Source of the DNA: Colias croceus
Lineage: Eukaryota; Arthropoda; Insecta; Lepidoptera; Pieridae
Direction of reading: 5' to 3'
Length of the DNA stretch: 64,000 bases
Assembly (NCBI RefSeq): GCF_905220415.1
Contig: NC_059547.1
Coordinates: 1,252,501 to 1,316,500 of the forward strand
Part shown: positions 22,154 to 34,113 of the stretch, piece by piece
How positions within the stretch are numbered: the stretch's first letter is position 1
Layout: the number at the start of each line of letters is the position of its first letter
Notes under the pieces: model-generated
Seen by the model: the letters and a program-made list of their open reading frames with translations, nothing else
Databases searched by the model: none
What the model was told of the DNA's origin: nothing
Program-made: the position numbers and the translations under genes

Positions 22154-22299
22154 GTATTTATAAATCTTGGGCATGATAATATGGATGAACGAACTTCTGC
22201 CTCTGTATTCGCCTTAAATATAACACAATAAGGAGATATCCACCTTTTTCAGCTAGGTACTATATTAAATAAATAATATTATATCTCTATGATGGCATG

Positions 22300-22403
22300 G
22301 CATACTTAGAGCGCCACTATTTTTGTATCAACACCGGAAGATTATTTCGCCAATATTCAAAATTCATCGACAAGCAGAAATAAATGTTTCTTTCTTTCTT
22401 TCA
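22300..22403 (+). mobile_element. Retroelement 3' end with TTTC tail
   Basis: A run ending AGAAATAAATGTTTCTTTC followed by (TTTC)n at 22387-22402 looks like a LINE or SINE 3' end. The upstream body is short and unrecognised. Confidence 0.35.
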
Positions 22404-23718
22404 AAGTACGGGTTCGTTTTCAAGTATGTAAATATTTACTAACGAAGGTATTTACGTATCAATTAATTTCAACGAACACTAGTAACCAATAATTTTGTTC
22501 ATACAATATAATTCTCAGTATATTGTTGTATTTACTCAAATCTCACGGCAACAATCTCAGGCAATTGCTAGGTGGCTGGGTACGGACTAACGAACTGAAA
22601 ACGTGACGTCATTATATTGTGGTATTTCGTGTGAAATGTTATGTATGGAAAATTTATGTGAAAATTATTTATTATTTTATAGTGTATAGTCTATACTCTA
22701 TACCAAAAACACGTATTATTAATTATTATACTGATACAGTGTTCACTGTTTAGTGATTAGAAAGTTAAAAAAAAGAAAATGTTATCAAGCATATTAGTCA
22801 CAACGGCAACGGAGAGATAACTCCACTGTCTGCGTGAAACTTTTTTCATCTGTGAAAGGTATATTTGCATAAATACAGGTAACTGGCGAAGTGACCAACT
22901 AACGAACTGAAAACAGACGGTGATTAAACTTGTGGCCTTTTTCTATATAAAAAAACTAATTTTTATTTAAGCTTCTATAATTAATAACTTTAATACCTTG
23001 ATCAAGCAAAACTCAGGAATTACTGGATCTAGTTGATAAGTTATTTGTGTAGAATAGCCTATTTATCGAGGAAGGCTAAGTACTTACTATACAAGTGTAT
23101 AGATAAGAATAGATAAGGTCTTGGTTGATAATGAATTCCAATGTGACTTGATGTTTACTTGATAAATAAAAAACCCCGTTTAGCATAAGGCGGGTCCACA
23201 CATAGCAGTCATTTGCCGCGCAATGTGACTCGGTCTGTGTGGACGTGCCTCGACCGAAGGAAATGGCGAAAAACATTTATAACTAGTGGTATTTATTACT
23301 TATCTTACTTGGTGATTACTTACATTACCTAAGAGTTAAAGATAAATTGGACTCGAAACTTATACAACAAAAGTCGCAAAGCATTCATGAATATTCAACA
23401 CTAGAGCGACATTCCTTTACAATCCTTTCCCCAAATTGCTCATCCCTCACAGTTGTAATAACCTTATATATCTCAGTTTCTACGTCATATCTTTCACTTT
23501 ATTCTTAAAAGCATTATAAGAAGAAAGAATGGACGATATATCACCAAATCTCATGGTATATGAAGTTAATGCTGTTTCGACTGCAAAGCCTAAAAGGTTT
23601 CGTAATATTTATTTGTAGATGTGTCAATAGTGGTTAATGGTGATATTTTATATTATACAGTGTACAGAATAATTATTTTGGATTATGAAATCAGTGGGGT
23701 TTCAACGCTCTAGCTTCT
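22404..23718. other. Intergenic, no gene seen
   Basis: Holds two direct copies of ACTAACGAACTGAAAAC (about 22588 and 22897), with an inverted near-copy at 19300. The short reverse ORF at 23076-23276 has no supporting features. Confidence 0.4.
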
Positions 23719-23800
23719 TCTGTATGTTTGTATGCAACTGACTCCTTAACACTCAATTTTTACCCACTTTAAACGGACAGATTGAATTCAAACTTTTTAC
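23719..23800. repeat. Interspersed repeat, partner of 9291-9372
   Basis: Same order of GTTTGTATGCAAC, TTTAAACGGACAGAT and GAATTCAAACTTTT as at 9291. Here it directly abuts the palindrome-ended MITE at 23808. Confidence 0.45.
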
Positions 23801-23807
23801 AGATATT

Positions 23808-23946
23808 AAAGTGAAACTTCTATGGCGCATTGAGTGTAAAATTTCAAGGTTGCGTCATGGCAATACCGTCACGATATAGTAAGGCGACGGTTTTGGTATC
23901 TTTGATTCTTGCAAAAGAAGTTTCACTTCTGACACGTGTGCTTAGC
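23808..23946 (-). mobile_element. Palindrome-ended MITE, copy E
   Basis: Reverse orientation relative to copy D (51552-51691), roughly four-fifths identical by eye. Left end is AAAGTGAAACTTC. Right end is AAAAGAAGTTTCACTTCTGA followed by CACGTGTGC. Shared internal blocks include GCGCATTGAG, GTCATGGCAATACCGTCACG and TTTTGGTATCTT. Confidence 0.7.
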
Positions 23947-24408
23947 TATTTTTAATTATATTAATTGTTTTGAAGACGGTTCAATAACCGCAAATTTGCA
24001 TGACACACGTGCAACAATAGGTAACAGTAACTGCGAAGTAAGGAATCAAGTCTCAAGCGATGCACTGCTATAGGAACCCACTCTATTGCGGTAGTTCATT
24101 TTGTGGTGCAAGCGATGAGCGGAGCGATTTCTTAAATCAAATATTTTTGTTATTAGGTGGGTACATACAGATCGGGCAGCCTCGTCAAGTAATTGCTGCT
24201 AGCAAACTGCTCCTTGCAAACTAGCTCGGACATTGTGGACGTAGTCTGTATCGATTTGTTACATTCCCATCCCTATGATGATGTCATCTCTATCTGCTAA
24301 TGCTCCATATTATAAAATGCATATATATTAAGCAGTTGGTAGTGGTCGGTTATTAATAATACTTTACTTGTGAACGATCATGTGTTATTTTGTAATTTTT
24401 ATCTAAAA

Positions 24409-24581
24409 CTAGCGGTCCGCCCCGGTTTCGGTCGTGGTACATAATATAGTCGTGGTCAATGGGCTATCTAACACTAATTTTTCAAATCGGACCACTAGTT
24501 CCTGAGGTTAGTGCCTTCAAACAAACAAACAAAATCTTCAGTTTTATAATATTATAGTATAGATAATATTATTAGTATAGA
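24409..24581 (-). mobile_element. Helitron-like element, B/C hybrid
   Basis: On the minus strand the 5' part is subfamily B (CTGAAGATTTTGTTTG, TCAGGAACTAGTGGTCCGAT, TAGCCCATTGACCACGAC). The 3' end is the subfamily C terminus (CGGGGCGGACCGCTAG). Two nested starts (24563 and 24581) are possible because TATAGAT is repeated. Confidence 0.65.
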
Positions 24582-24975
24582 TTTCAGGCAATATAGATTA
24601 TATTGGTCGTAATCTGACATACGAGATAAAATAAGCATTCAGCTTATAACTTACACCGCAGTAGTATAAAGGAGCCAACTAAGCTCGTACCTATATTGCT
24701 TACGTCACGACTCATTGTAACGTTCACCAATTAAAATGTAAATGCCGTATCAGGGAAACTACTGTCTAAGAAACTGCATTTGCATGTGGGTTTGATACAA
24801 ATAGTATAGGGATTTAGTTTATTTCACGTTTATTTATTACAGTTTTGTTTTTTAATAGTATGCCTGGTTTATTCAAAATACAATATAATTAGCCTTTTAG
24901 ACGATTATTTCTTATTTTTTTTAAAGAAAATACTTCAAGGAACAATCAAAATTTAATATTAAAATGTTAACAATT

Positions 24976-27266
24976 ATATCTGTGCCTCCAGTGAATAAGG
25001 GAGTAAGACGAGTTATTCCCTTTGGTTTTTATTGCACCATTGGATTCAGCTCGTCAAAATACACAACATATCAAAAGGACATATCTCTAGCTGCATCCTA
25101 ACCCATTTTTTCGAATGACCCAAACGGTATAAGTAGGGTGTGATTAACGGTATAAGTTACCTTATCCATCATTTTAGGCAATCGCAAAGGAACTATTCGT
25201 CTCGAGTCAAAATAACCCACGAACACAAGGACGTATGTGTAGTTATACTTTTTGAATAAAGACATAACTCATTTTGTTCCATCCGTGCTAACACTATTTT
25301 AGTATATAAACGCATTTGTGTCATTTTTCTAACATGAGCATAAAGGAACAACTCTTAGTGTCATTGGTTCAAGTGACGAAATGAGACAGTTTCGCATTAA
25401 TGCCGTGTTGCTATTGGTCTATTTGAATACTGCACGGAAACAACAGACACTATTTCTTTTTGCTTTATAATATTTTTCAATCGTTTTTTCAATAAATATG
25501 CAACAATAAATCTTTATATTTAAAAAAAAGGTATTTATCAGTCAACTTGGGATACTAATAATATTTCTATGGAAATTAACTATTTTTTGCAATAGATAAA
25601 AATACAGTTTTAATTAAAACATTAAGTGCATTTAATGATATTATACTCTTTGTTTATATAAATACAGAACGATAATTGAATTATCTAAAAAAGCCAACAA
25701 AAATGTTAAACTTTTCTTCTTATAATTGGGTAAGTTTTATAAAAAAATTACTACTTAGTTTTTTTTAATTTAATCTAACCAATAATACTATAATTATAGA
25801 CGCATAGAAAAAAAATTATAACCAGTCTTGACAATTATGAATATTGTGTTCTCTCTCATATAGCGTTTTAGCCACTTTAATTTGCCTTTTTTATAGGAAA
25901 AAATCCGCAATATCGATACTATTTTGGTCCTGACTCCTGCATAATCGTTAACTTATTATGGATACTCTGGTACCACATATTTTGAAAAAATTGGGATATT
26001 GTCACGTAGAGTCTCATCAAGTCGTATTTGCATCCAAGGCACCTTCAAATCTGTGCTTAATTTTTTCATAAAATCTCTGCGGCTCATTGTTTTTTCTTTA
26101 TATTTATCTATATTATTTTGATATTATAAGATATAGAAATTGTTAAAATTCCATATCATGCCGTAAAATATCGCCACAGACCACCTATAACTTTCCCTGT
26201 AAGGTAACTGAACATACAGGAATATGGTTTTCGAGCTTCTCTTATCTCTTTATAGTGCTTGTATCCTCAATGTATAACCACCATGACATATTCGTTTATA
26301 ACCACCAGACAACATCTCAGCCACCCAATCCTCTTTCTTGGAGTCCAAATCCAGCGGAGGACAACAGTCATTTACTAAAATTGAAGGTTTTTCGTCCTAG
26401 TGTTAAAGTTTTCTGGATCCTATTTTATACTCAATATATAGTATATAATACTATATCATGTAAAACGTGACTTGGAAAAAAAAAATATTCAAATAAATCA
26501 CAAAATATTTTTTTTAAACAATTTTAAAAGTTACGAAAAGCCCAATTATACGTCAAAATGACGTACAACATCCTCTTTACTACAAAATGGCGGAATTTAC
26601 CGGGAAGAGCCAACTATGTACTGCTAGGTCTCGACGGCTAATGAGTTGTTTCTGGATTTCGAAGTGATTCGATGGTAAATATAGAAAGACAAAGATATTT
26701 CGCCGCGGTGTACATCAAATTTACGTAGATTGGACTTCTAAGGTTAAATGCATAAACACCTAAATGTTGTTTTGTTTTTATTATATCTAATAACAATAAA
26801 AAATCCGTTGATTTCATTCGTTTTTCAAGCTACATGCATGGTTGTTCCACTAAAAGGCCTCAATTGAGTCATAAAGTACACAAATTTCAAGCATGATAAG
26901 TCGCATTATTTCTATAAAACCAAAACTGGCAATAATATAAGTCGTGTTATGCGACTATGAACATAGTGCATTAGGGCATAAGTCGTTATATTGCAAAGAG
27001 CAAAAAAAAAATTATGTGAATACATTGAGTTATTCCATGAAGTACTCGTTCATAAGGCCACAACTACAGAAAAACACGAAAAAAGTATATTTATGGGGTT
27101 GTTACAATATCTGTTTATATGTAAAACTAAAGTCTAACATCATATCTTACCCATACAAGCTTAAAAATTTGAAGTTACAAAGATTTAGTGTTGATATATA
27201 GTTTTTTGTCTCTCCTGAAAAGTGCTGTTTTTGAGTTATTCCCTTATTCACTGGAGGCACAGATAT
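24976..27266. mobile_element. 2.3-kb noncoding segment with 31-bp inverted ends
   Basis: Left ATATCTGTGCCTCCAGTGAA (continuing to 25006) is the reverse complement of the right end at 27236-27266 with one mismatch. The interior has no ORF with transposase features; the longest frames (26255-26470 and 26944-27201) are AT-rich and unrecognised. Direct repeats of AACGGTATAAGT occur at 25123 and 25146. Most likely a nonautonomous DNA transposon. The target duplication is not clear. Confidence 0.6.
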
Positions 27267-28536
27267 TTTCTAAACAAAATGGTGAACGTCCATCCGATCT
27301 GACGGTTCAAAAGCAAGAGAACGCGACGTCTGTCATCTGCCACCGTCTATTGCCTATTCCCTTGCCTATTCCACTAACTATATAATATTATTATAGGAGC
27401 TTTAATATATTTTTAATAATATTGTGAAACATATTTTTTATCGTATTGAGAATTGCTGTAAATGATATCTAATATCTACATTACGAGTACATTTCAATAA
27501 AAACAAATTACATTATAGTAATATGTTTTCCATGAAATTTATTACAAAATTCGACGTAATTAGTATTTCTAAATATTTAAAATAGGCTTACATATAAACT
27601 ATTTATCAATTAATTCAAAATTGCCAATGTACTCACAAAAAACAAATCTCAAAACAACACAGTCTCAACAAAGCAACAGAAACGAAATTAGCGCGTCCCC
27701 AAAAACGATTTTAACAACTTAACGCCGTAACTCTGAATAATGCAGAACAGTTTCTTCCAAATGTCCCATCAGTCTTTGGGAATGGCTCCAATTTCCCTGA
27801 TACTGCCTTGAAGCACGCATGACCAATGCCGCATGCATTTGAAAATGAACCTTAACTCTGTCACATAGAGTGCAATTTAGACTGTGCATGCGAATAAAAA
27901 AATTACAACAATCCCAAATAACACCCTGTAGGTGTCACGATAGGTGATCAATCTTATACAGGATGAAACCCATTTTAACATTTATTTATGTATGGGTTTC
28001 TCTGAAAATGAAAACGATAGGCCATTGTGAGTTGACAATTTGTACGGAAGCTATTGGTTGAAATTCGATTTGGAATTTATGAGGATAAATTATGGGTACC
28101 GTTAATGTTTTTACTGGGGTCGTGCTCAACAATGTTTGGGTTCAAACTTTAACTCAAACTCAAATTGGAATTCTTGATTTATATATTATTTACTTAATGC
28201 TTTGTAAAGCTAGTGTATTCCGTAAAAACTGAATCGTTAGTATTTCTAAATCATAATTAGGTATTTTATTATGAAAAATACAACAGAAGATACAGAAATT
28301 CTTACATATAAAATTATCAAACAAAGACTTAACAACTTACAATAAGTATTCTCCCATTTTCCTGTTTACTTGATCTACTAAAAATGTAACAAAAGAGTGA
28401 TTATTTTAAACATAATTCTTATATTCACAGATTTTTTAAATTAAACTACTTTGATTTAATTTAATATGAAGCAAAAATTTTAAAAATAACATGATTTGGT
28501 GGAGTTCATTCACTGCATATAACATTAAAAAAAATG
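27267..28536. other. Intergenic, AT-rich, nothing recognised
   Basis: A short stretch near 28151-28170 resembles an inverted TTTGAG tail. No coding sequence. Confidence 0.35.
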
Positions 28537-28765
28537 CTTCTCAATGTTCGAAATTCAAACGCAGAAACTCTTAATATGAGAAAAATCATTGCTGTCTATG
28601 GTAGAACACATTTTGTTAAACTATTCGAAATAACGTCTACTCAATATTCGAAATTCAAACGCGTAAACACATCATATTTAAACAAAAAAATTATATGTTG
28701 TCTATGGTAGAGGCCATAACCAAACGACATTTGTTAAACTATTCCAAATTTAATCGTAAACACAT
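28537..28765. repeat. Imperfect tandem repeat, about 100-bp unit
   Basis: The block TTCGAAATTCAAACGC, TGTCTATGGTAGA, TTTGTTAAACTATTC occurs twice in order (from 28537 and from 28635). A third partial start lies at 28741 (ATTCCAAATTTAATCG). Noncoding. Confidence 0.6.
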
Positions 28766-29408
28766 AGTTTAGCACTGGGTTGATTTGTGTGGGTCACAGT
28801 CATGCCCCATTTCACAGTGTACCCTCATTTAAAGTCGGATTTACGCTTATATGTTTGAGAATTATTTAATGGTCTATTTTTGTTGACCCGTTGGTTTAAA
28901 ACCGCTAATAATTTTGTTTGTTTTTATTGGTTCTTCACTCGCACATAATTACAGTCATTTTATTCACATATTTAAGAAGTGATTAGGTACCAACAACTAT
29001 ATATATGTAACACACAATTAATAATTCTCTTAATTCCTAACTGGCCATTTTTCCATCTCGCAGTAAAACAAAAACTTTTTTAGAAATTTTTTTAACTACC
29101 CGTATAAATCTACCAAATCAGATTTAATTAATATCCCGTCCTAATTAGGGGCCGAACTTCAATTCGAAGGCCACTTGACCTAAATCGATCACGTCTTATC
29201 AGATCACGATTTCACATCCAATAAGACTTCCAATGTTCACATTCGTCTAAGAAATGGGATCAATTTTGTGGAGCCGATAGCATTTTTATATGTACGCATT
29301 TTGACGGAGAGATTGGCGTGATTGTTGGGAATTAAATAGACGGTTTGGACAAAATAGTAACTGGAAGCATTGCGTATATTGTGATTTGTCAATATACTCT
29401 AGGATTAG
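28766..29408. other. Unique DNA with a CNE-like block
   Basis: 29130-29350 is non-repetitive, with CCTAATTAGG (palindrome) and ATCGATCACG. It may be regulatory. No gene is supported. Confidence 0.25.
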
Positions 29409-29587
29409 TCCATACTAATATTATAAATGCGAAAGTAACTCTGTCTGTCTGTTACTCAATCACGCCTTAACTACTGAACCAATTTGCATGAAATTTGGCA
29501 TGGAGATATTTTGATACCCGAGAAAGGACATAGGCTACCTTTTATTGCGAAATATGTATCACGGGCGAAGCCGGTGCGGACTACTAG
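29409..29587 (+). mobile_element. Helitron-like element, A/C hybrid
   Basis: The 5' half is subfamily A (TCCATACTAATATTATAAAT, GTCTGTCTGTTACTCAATCA). The 3' half is C-like (TTTTATTGCGAAATATGTA, GGCGAAGCCGGTGCGGAC) and ends CTAG before T. Confidence 0.75.
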
Positions 29588-31339
29588 TACTTAATCTATA
29601 TGATGTGCCAACATAGTAGCAATCTTTACGACAAATTGTAAATTAATAAAACGGACAACGAAAGTGACTATGTGGATTTTCTATACGTATGGTAGGGTGA
29701 GCATTACATTTGAGTTGTATTACGAACATCTAAATTGGTAATCTTTAGAGCAAAAATAAATAAAAGGAAATCAATTAAACACACAAAATGACATACATAA
29801 GTAACTAACACATACTTCATAACTTTTCATAGAAAGAGAAAAGTTAACATTAGTAGGTACTTGGTCATCTATCAGTTCACTATAATAAACTTCTAATAAC
29901 ACTGGTCTGCAAAGAAATCCTCCTTTGAATAAAAATATGATAAACATGGAGATCTTAACATGCTGAATCTAGATCTGCTTTCAGTTTTTTTGTATCACGT
30001 CTAATTTTTTTTTTTATTGTCGTTTTTAAATTCCTCAAAATTCAGTATTGTTTGGTAGTCTCTCTTTCAATAATGCTATTTTATTCGGTCTTTATGATAT
30101 TTTTCATCACAAAATCGACTTGAATTTATAAAACTAGAACGAAATCTATTGAAGACATTATTTTTACACTAATTTGAAGGGAATTTATGGGCTTCCGTGG
30201 TTCTCATCATGATTCCGCTGCGCCCAGTTCAAAGTAAAGTTTTAACACAGTTTTAAGGTGACGGTTGATGATTTTATCCTAATAATTTGGTAAAATGTTT
30301 ATATTGTACTGATATATTGATGAAAATTTGTATATAATTTCAACCATAAAGCAAAATTGAATCACGTGTTATGGATTTTTAAACGACGCAACATCGAAAG
30401 CGTGAGTCTTTAGTGTGGTCTCTAGGGACTGCAAATGCGGGAGCTTAGATAAGACTTAAATTATGAAATTAAGCAGACTAAAGCTGTAAAAAGAGTATCC
30501 GGTGACCACTATGAAACATTTCACCAGAAGTTTGAGAGGAGATACGGAAAAGCTAACTGAAAATATAGTAAAATATAGATAATAAGTTGGCAGCAAAGCT
30601 TGCTGATTTTACTTGATCGATTTGTCGCGAAACTCCTTATAAAATATTAAAAGAAAAGAGAACTACTAATTAAAACAATGTAAATAATGTGTAATTATAT
30701 TATATTATAGTTTTTAATAGTTTTCTTGACATTATTTGTAATGTTTAAACCTAAATATTAAAAAATAACTAAATAATTCTTAGAACAAAAAATGGGTTTC
30801 TTTCAAATTAAACCACAAAAAATCTAGTCCTGATACAAATTTTTTAAAACTTAATTTCTGTTCAGAAGTATCACTTCTATAATAATCTTGTGCAAAAATA
30901 AGAAGGAGCGCGAAAAAAAATTTTTTTGCAGACCAGTGTAATCATCATACAAAATTATAATAAACTGAGAACGTAAAAAATACTCCATCCCCACCACATT
31001 TACCTAACATATACGAAACAATAATTAAGGGCGATCATAAACACGACGACAATAAGTCTAAACCTCTAAAACATTCACAGTTCATTTGCGTCAAGCAGAC
31101 GCAGCTCGCTCACGTTCGAGCAAATCGTTCGGAAGTGAGTTTCGATTTAAGGTACATTACACACGAACGGCTGAAGCGCTAACTTGCCAGATAAATCACT
31201 GCACGCTACACTGATAGTGGAATAGTAACAGAAACAGAGAGGAATTAATTTGCTGTTTTTTTTTGATAGTTGAGTGAAAAATAAGTTAAGGTAGGCTCCT
31301 TCTTTTTTACAATAAATATCAAGGCCTCAAAAAAGATAA
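29588..31339. other. Intergenic, AT-rich, no gene seen
   Basis: At 30858-30875 GAAGTATCACTTC resembles the palindrome of the MITE family at 2450 and 39455, but a second end could not be found. 31090-31215 is GC-richer and unexplained. Confidence 0.35.
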
Positions 31340-31433
31340 CATGAAAATGAAAATAAACATGAACATGATCGTGAACGTGAACGTGAACGAACATGAACAC
31401 GAACACGAAATGAAAATGGAAATGGAAATGAAA
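31340..31433. repeat. Degenerate hexamer repeat (GAACGT/GAACAT)
   Basis: Runs of GAACATGA, GTGAACGTGAACGTGAAC and then GAAATGGAAATGG type units. A simple sequence tract. Confidence 0.7.
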
Positions 31434-31564
31434 TTACGTTTATGGACTATGAACAAAGAGAGATACAATTGAGTTGTGATATAAAAGAAATATCTAAGTA
31501 CATACTTTTTTTCGAATTAATATTTATTATGCATTTAATTATTTCTTGTTAACATGCTTGCCTA

Positions 31565-31849
31565 ATGCCTATAGATGTTAGTTATATTCTCAAAAACGCC
31601 GCGTTCCAAACGCTAGTAGCCCAACGCCTCTTCCTTGCAAGTAAGCTTGGATTTTATAGACCACGCGGTGAACTAAATCAGTTGGAAAACGCCACGAGTG
31701 CATGTGGGAGCATAAATATGTTTGTAGAGCCTACGGCGGCTTGTTCCGGGTTATTTCTATGCAAATGCAATCGCGTTCAAGATTTAAGGCTCGTTCCTTA
31801 TTACGCGGTTAGACAGCGGTTTAGTTGCAGTTATGAATATCTTATTTGA
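31565..31849 (+). other. GC-richer open stretch, uncertain coding
   Basis: A 94-residue open frame in a block of clearly higher GC than its surroundings (from about 31595). It has four Cys in the second half (SACGSINMF, AACSGLFLCKC). No signal peptide, domain or splice evidence supports it as a gene. It could be an exon, a conserved noncoding block or chance. An octamer-like TATGCAAATGCAAT lies inside. Confidence 0.2.
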
Positions 31850-31914
31850 ATTAATTTTATATTGTTGTTTATAATGTGGTTTCGATATAGGTAGTTAGTC
31901 TGGTTAATTTTTTA

Positions 31915-32112
31915 TCTATACTAATATTATAAAGCTGAAGAGTTTGTTTGTTTGAACGCGCTAATCTCGGGAACAACTGGTCCGATTTGAAAAATTATTT
32001 CGGTGTTAGATAGCCCATTTATTGAGGAAGGTTATAGGCTATATATCATCACGCTACGACCCACAGGAGTGAGGAGTGAAGCCACGGTGGTGAAACCGCG
32101 CGGAGCAGCTAG
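31915..32112 (+). mobile_element. Helitron-like element, subfamily B
   Basis: A clean example. An A precedes TCTATACTAATATTATAAAG. The copy ends GTGAAACCGCGCGGAGCAG then CTAG before T. CCGCGCGG is a perfect palindrome 5 nt before the CTAG, as expected for a Helitron 3' hairpin. Confidence 0.85.
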
Positions 32113-32243
32113 TAGAATATACTTTTGTCTTCTGTTTCTGATTTTTTGTATAAACATTGCAGTAAATTAGTTTAAACCTGTAGCATTAGAAGAAAATCAA
32201 GGTGTAAAAAATTGTATGCGCTGTTTTTTCACCCAGCATCTAA

Positions 32244-32420
32244 TCTATACTAATATTATAAAGAGGAAAGGTTTGTAATTATGTATGTATGGTTTTCACG
32301 CATAAACTACTGGACCGATTTTGATGTAATTTAGTACAGACAATCTTTAGACCCTAAGAAAGAACATAGGCCTTTTATTGCGAAATATGTACCACGGGCG
32401 AAGCCGCGGCGGACCGCTAG
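32244..32420 (+). mobile_element. Helitron-like element with C-type 3' end
   Basis: Starts TCTATACTAATATTATAAAG after an A. The body (TGGACCGATTTTGATGTAAT, CAGACAATCTTTAGACCCTA) matches the element at 14513. It ends GCGGCGGACCGCTAG before T. Confidence 0.8.
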
Positions 32421-32471
32421 TGATGCTATAAAATAGAAAATTATCATTACAATTAATATGATTATTTTCTA

Positions 32472-32605
32472 TTTTACATCCTTTATTGTACACCATATAG
32501 GAAACAAAAAAGCTTTATAACACATTTAACAATGTGCAGAGGGCGGCCTTATCGCTAATTGCGATCTTTGCCAGGCAACCCTAACGACAAGGACAAATTA
32601 TTCTG
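32472..32605 (-). mobile_element. LINE 3' UTR fragment
   Basis: Shares GGCGGCCTTAT, a small stem and CCAGGCAACC with the 3' UTR of the LINE at 19467-22153, in the same orientation. The stem here is ATCGC/GCGAT (32551-32565), where the other copy has ATTGC/GCAAT. No coding sequence remains. Confidence 0.65.
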
Positions 32606-32663
32606 AGTATGATCGGAGGTGATTGATTTAACAAACAATTGATTTCGAACAAATTCTACACCA

Positions 32664-32821
32664 AAATGCGTACAGTCTGTCTGTTACTCAATCACGCCTA
32701 ATCTACTGAACCAATTTGCATGGGTATGGAGATATTTTGATACCCGAGAAAGGACATAGGCCACTTTTTATTGCGAAATATGACGGACGAAGCCACGGGC
32801 GAAGCCGGGGCGGACCGCTAG
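32664..32821 (+). mobile_element. Helitron-like element, A/C hybrid, 5' decayed
   Basis: Retains GTCTGTCTGTTACTCAATCA and GATACCCGAGAAAGGACATA. It ends GGGGCGGACCGCTAG before T. A short internal duplication of GACGAAGCCACGG/GGCGAAGCCGGGG is present. Confidence 0.7.
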
Positions 32822-32880
32822 TTAAAAATAAAAATACTTAAATACCAGTGGTTAAACATAGTGCCTAGTTCTTAAAAGTA

Positions 32881-33252
32881 TGACGTCACGAACAAACACC
32901 ACAAAAATAGCATCAGTCATTGTGGTGTAATTTCGCTCAGTAGGTACCTAACAACGCACTTGAAGCAAAGAAACAAAAGCACTATTTCACTTCAACAGTC
33001 CGAACTAAGCAGTGATTTATTGTGAAAACAATTAACATTTTACACCAGTGAATTATGTATTAAATACCATCAGACAAAAATCAATCCTAAGTGTTGTTAT
33101 TACGGTTCAAAATCAGTTACGTGAACTCTAGTGAATTCTTGCTAAATTGTAAAATGGTAAACGAGGGACGTCCGCTGGGGACTCCGTGCTCAGCGGGAAA
33201 TCAATTCAAAATGTATGACATTAATGTAAATTTTAGAAATACCTCCGCATAA
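32881..33252 (+). promoter_or_regulatory. Candidate promoter and first exon (weak)
   Basis: A perfect CRE, TGACGTCA, lies at 32881-32888. Two arthropod-type initiators TCAGT follow at 32913 and 32937. A GC-richer ORF then begins in good context (AAAATGG) at ATG 33154 and runs 32 codons to TAA at 33250. It opens MVNEGRPLGTPCSAG. A donor-like GTAAAT follows ATTAAT near 33229. No downstream exon was found, so a real gene start is only a possibility. Confidence 0.25.
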
Positions 33253-34113
33253 TGAGGTGTCACTATTTTTATTGTTAATATCTACTATATTATTTATGTT
33301 TTGTTTATGATCAAACATTATTGTATTTCGGGCCTCCGACTCTGTTAAAAAGTCAAGTTAAGAGAAGATGTAGGTTTTTTTTTCTATTTATATCATAATT
33401 ATTGATTCGGTAGGTAACGAAAAACATCTTGAATAAACCAGCATATGGTAGCAGTAATAAGCGGTTTATTTGTTTATTGCACCAAGAAAGCATTACATGC
33501 TAAAATTATATGTGTGCATAGGCCTTTCGAAATTCAATCAGAAGATATCTGCCACACAATACGGATAAAGATTGTATTTAATTACATAATGCTCTATTAT
33601 ATAAAAACAAAACAGTAAAACATTTTCTAGTTCATTTGCTTTAAACCCGACGCATACAAAATACAATGAAATCTAGATAACACCCGACACTAATGAAAAA
33701 CGTAACAATGTCCTACTTGAGTTTTCTACACTTCTATGCACGTGGCCTCTTCACACGGCCGCACTCAGCGAAGAGACACTTGTACCGGGCCACTCGTGTG
33801 AAGCCACCTTTATTTAATGAATTGTTCAAATTGAATGCACCTAAGCATTAATGGGGGCACGGTTTGCAGTAATCCTAAAGTGTTGTCGCTTAATTTGTTT
33901 AAACCTCTTTTTATTATGAGATTATGTTGGCATACATGTTATTATCATACGTTAAAATAATTAGTTATGTGTTTGTTAAATTGAGCTATTATAAAAACTA
34001 CATGTTTATTTCTTTATACTTTTTTAATTGTTTGCAATATTAGCTATGAAGAATCATTTTTTTCACACAAAGATCTGAAAAATTAAATAACTATAAACTT
34101 GTACAAATAATTA
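33253..34113. other. Intergenic, no gene seen
   Basis: 33460-33490 (TTTATTTGTTTATTGCACC) resembles a retroelement 3' end on the minus strand, but the body is not recognisable. Confidence 0.35.
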
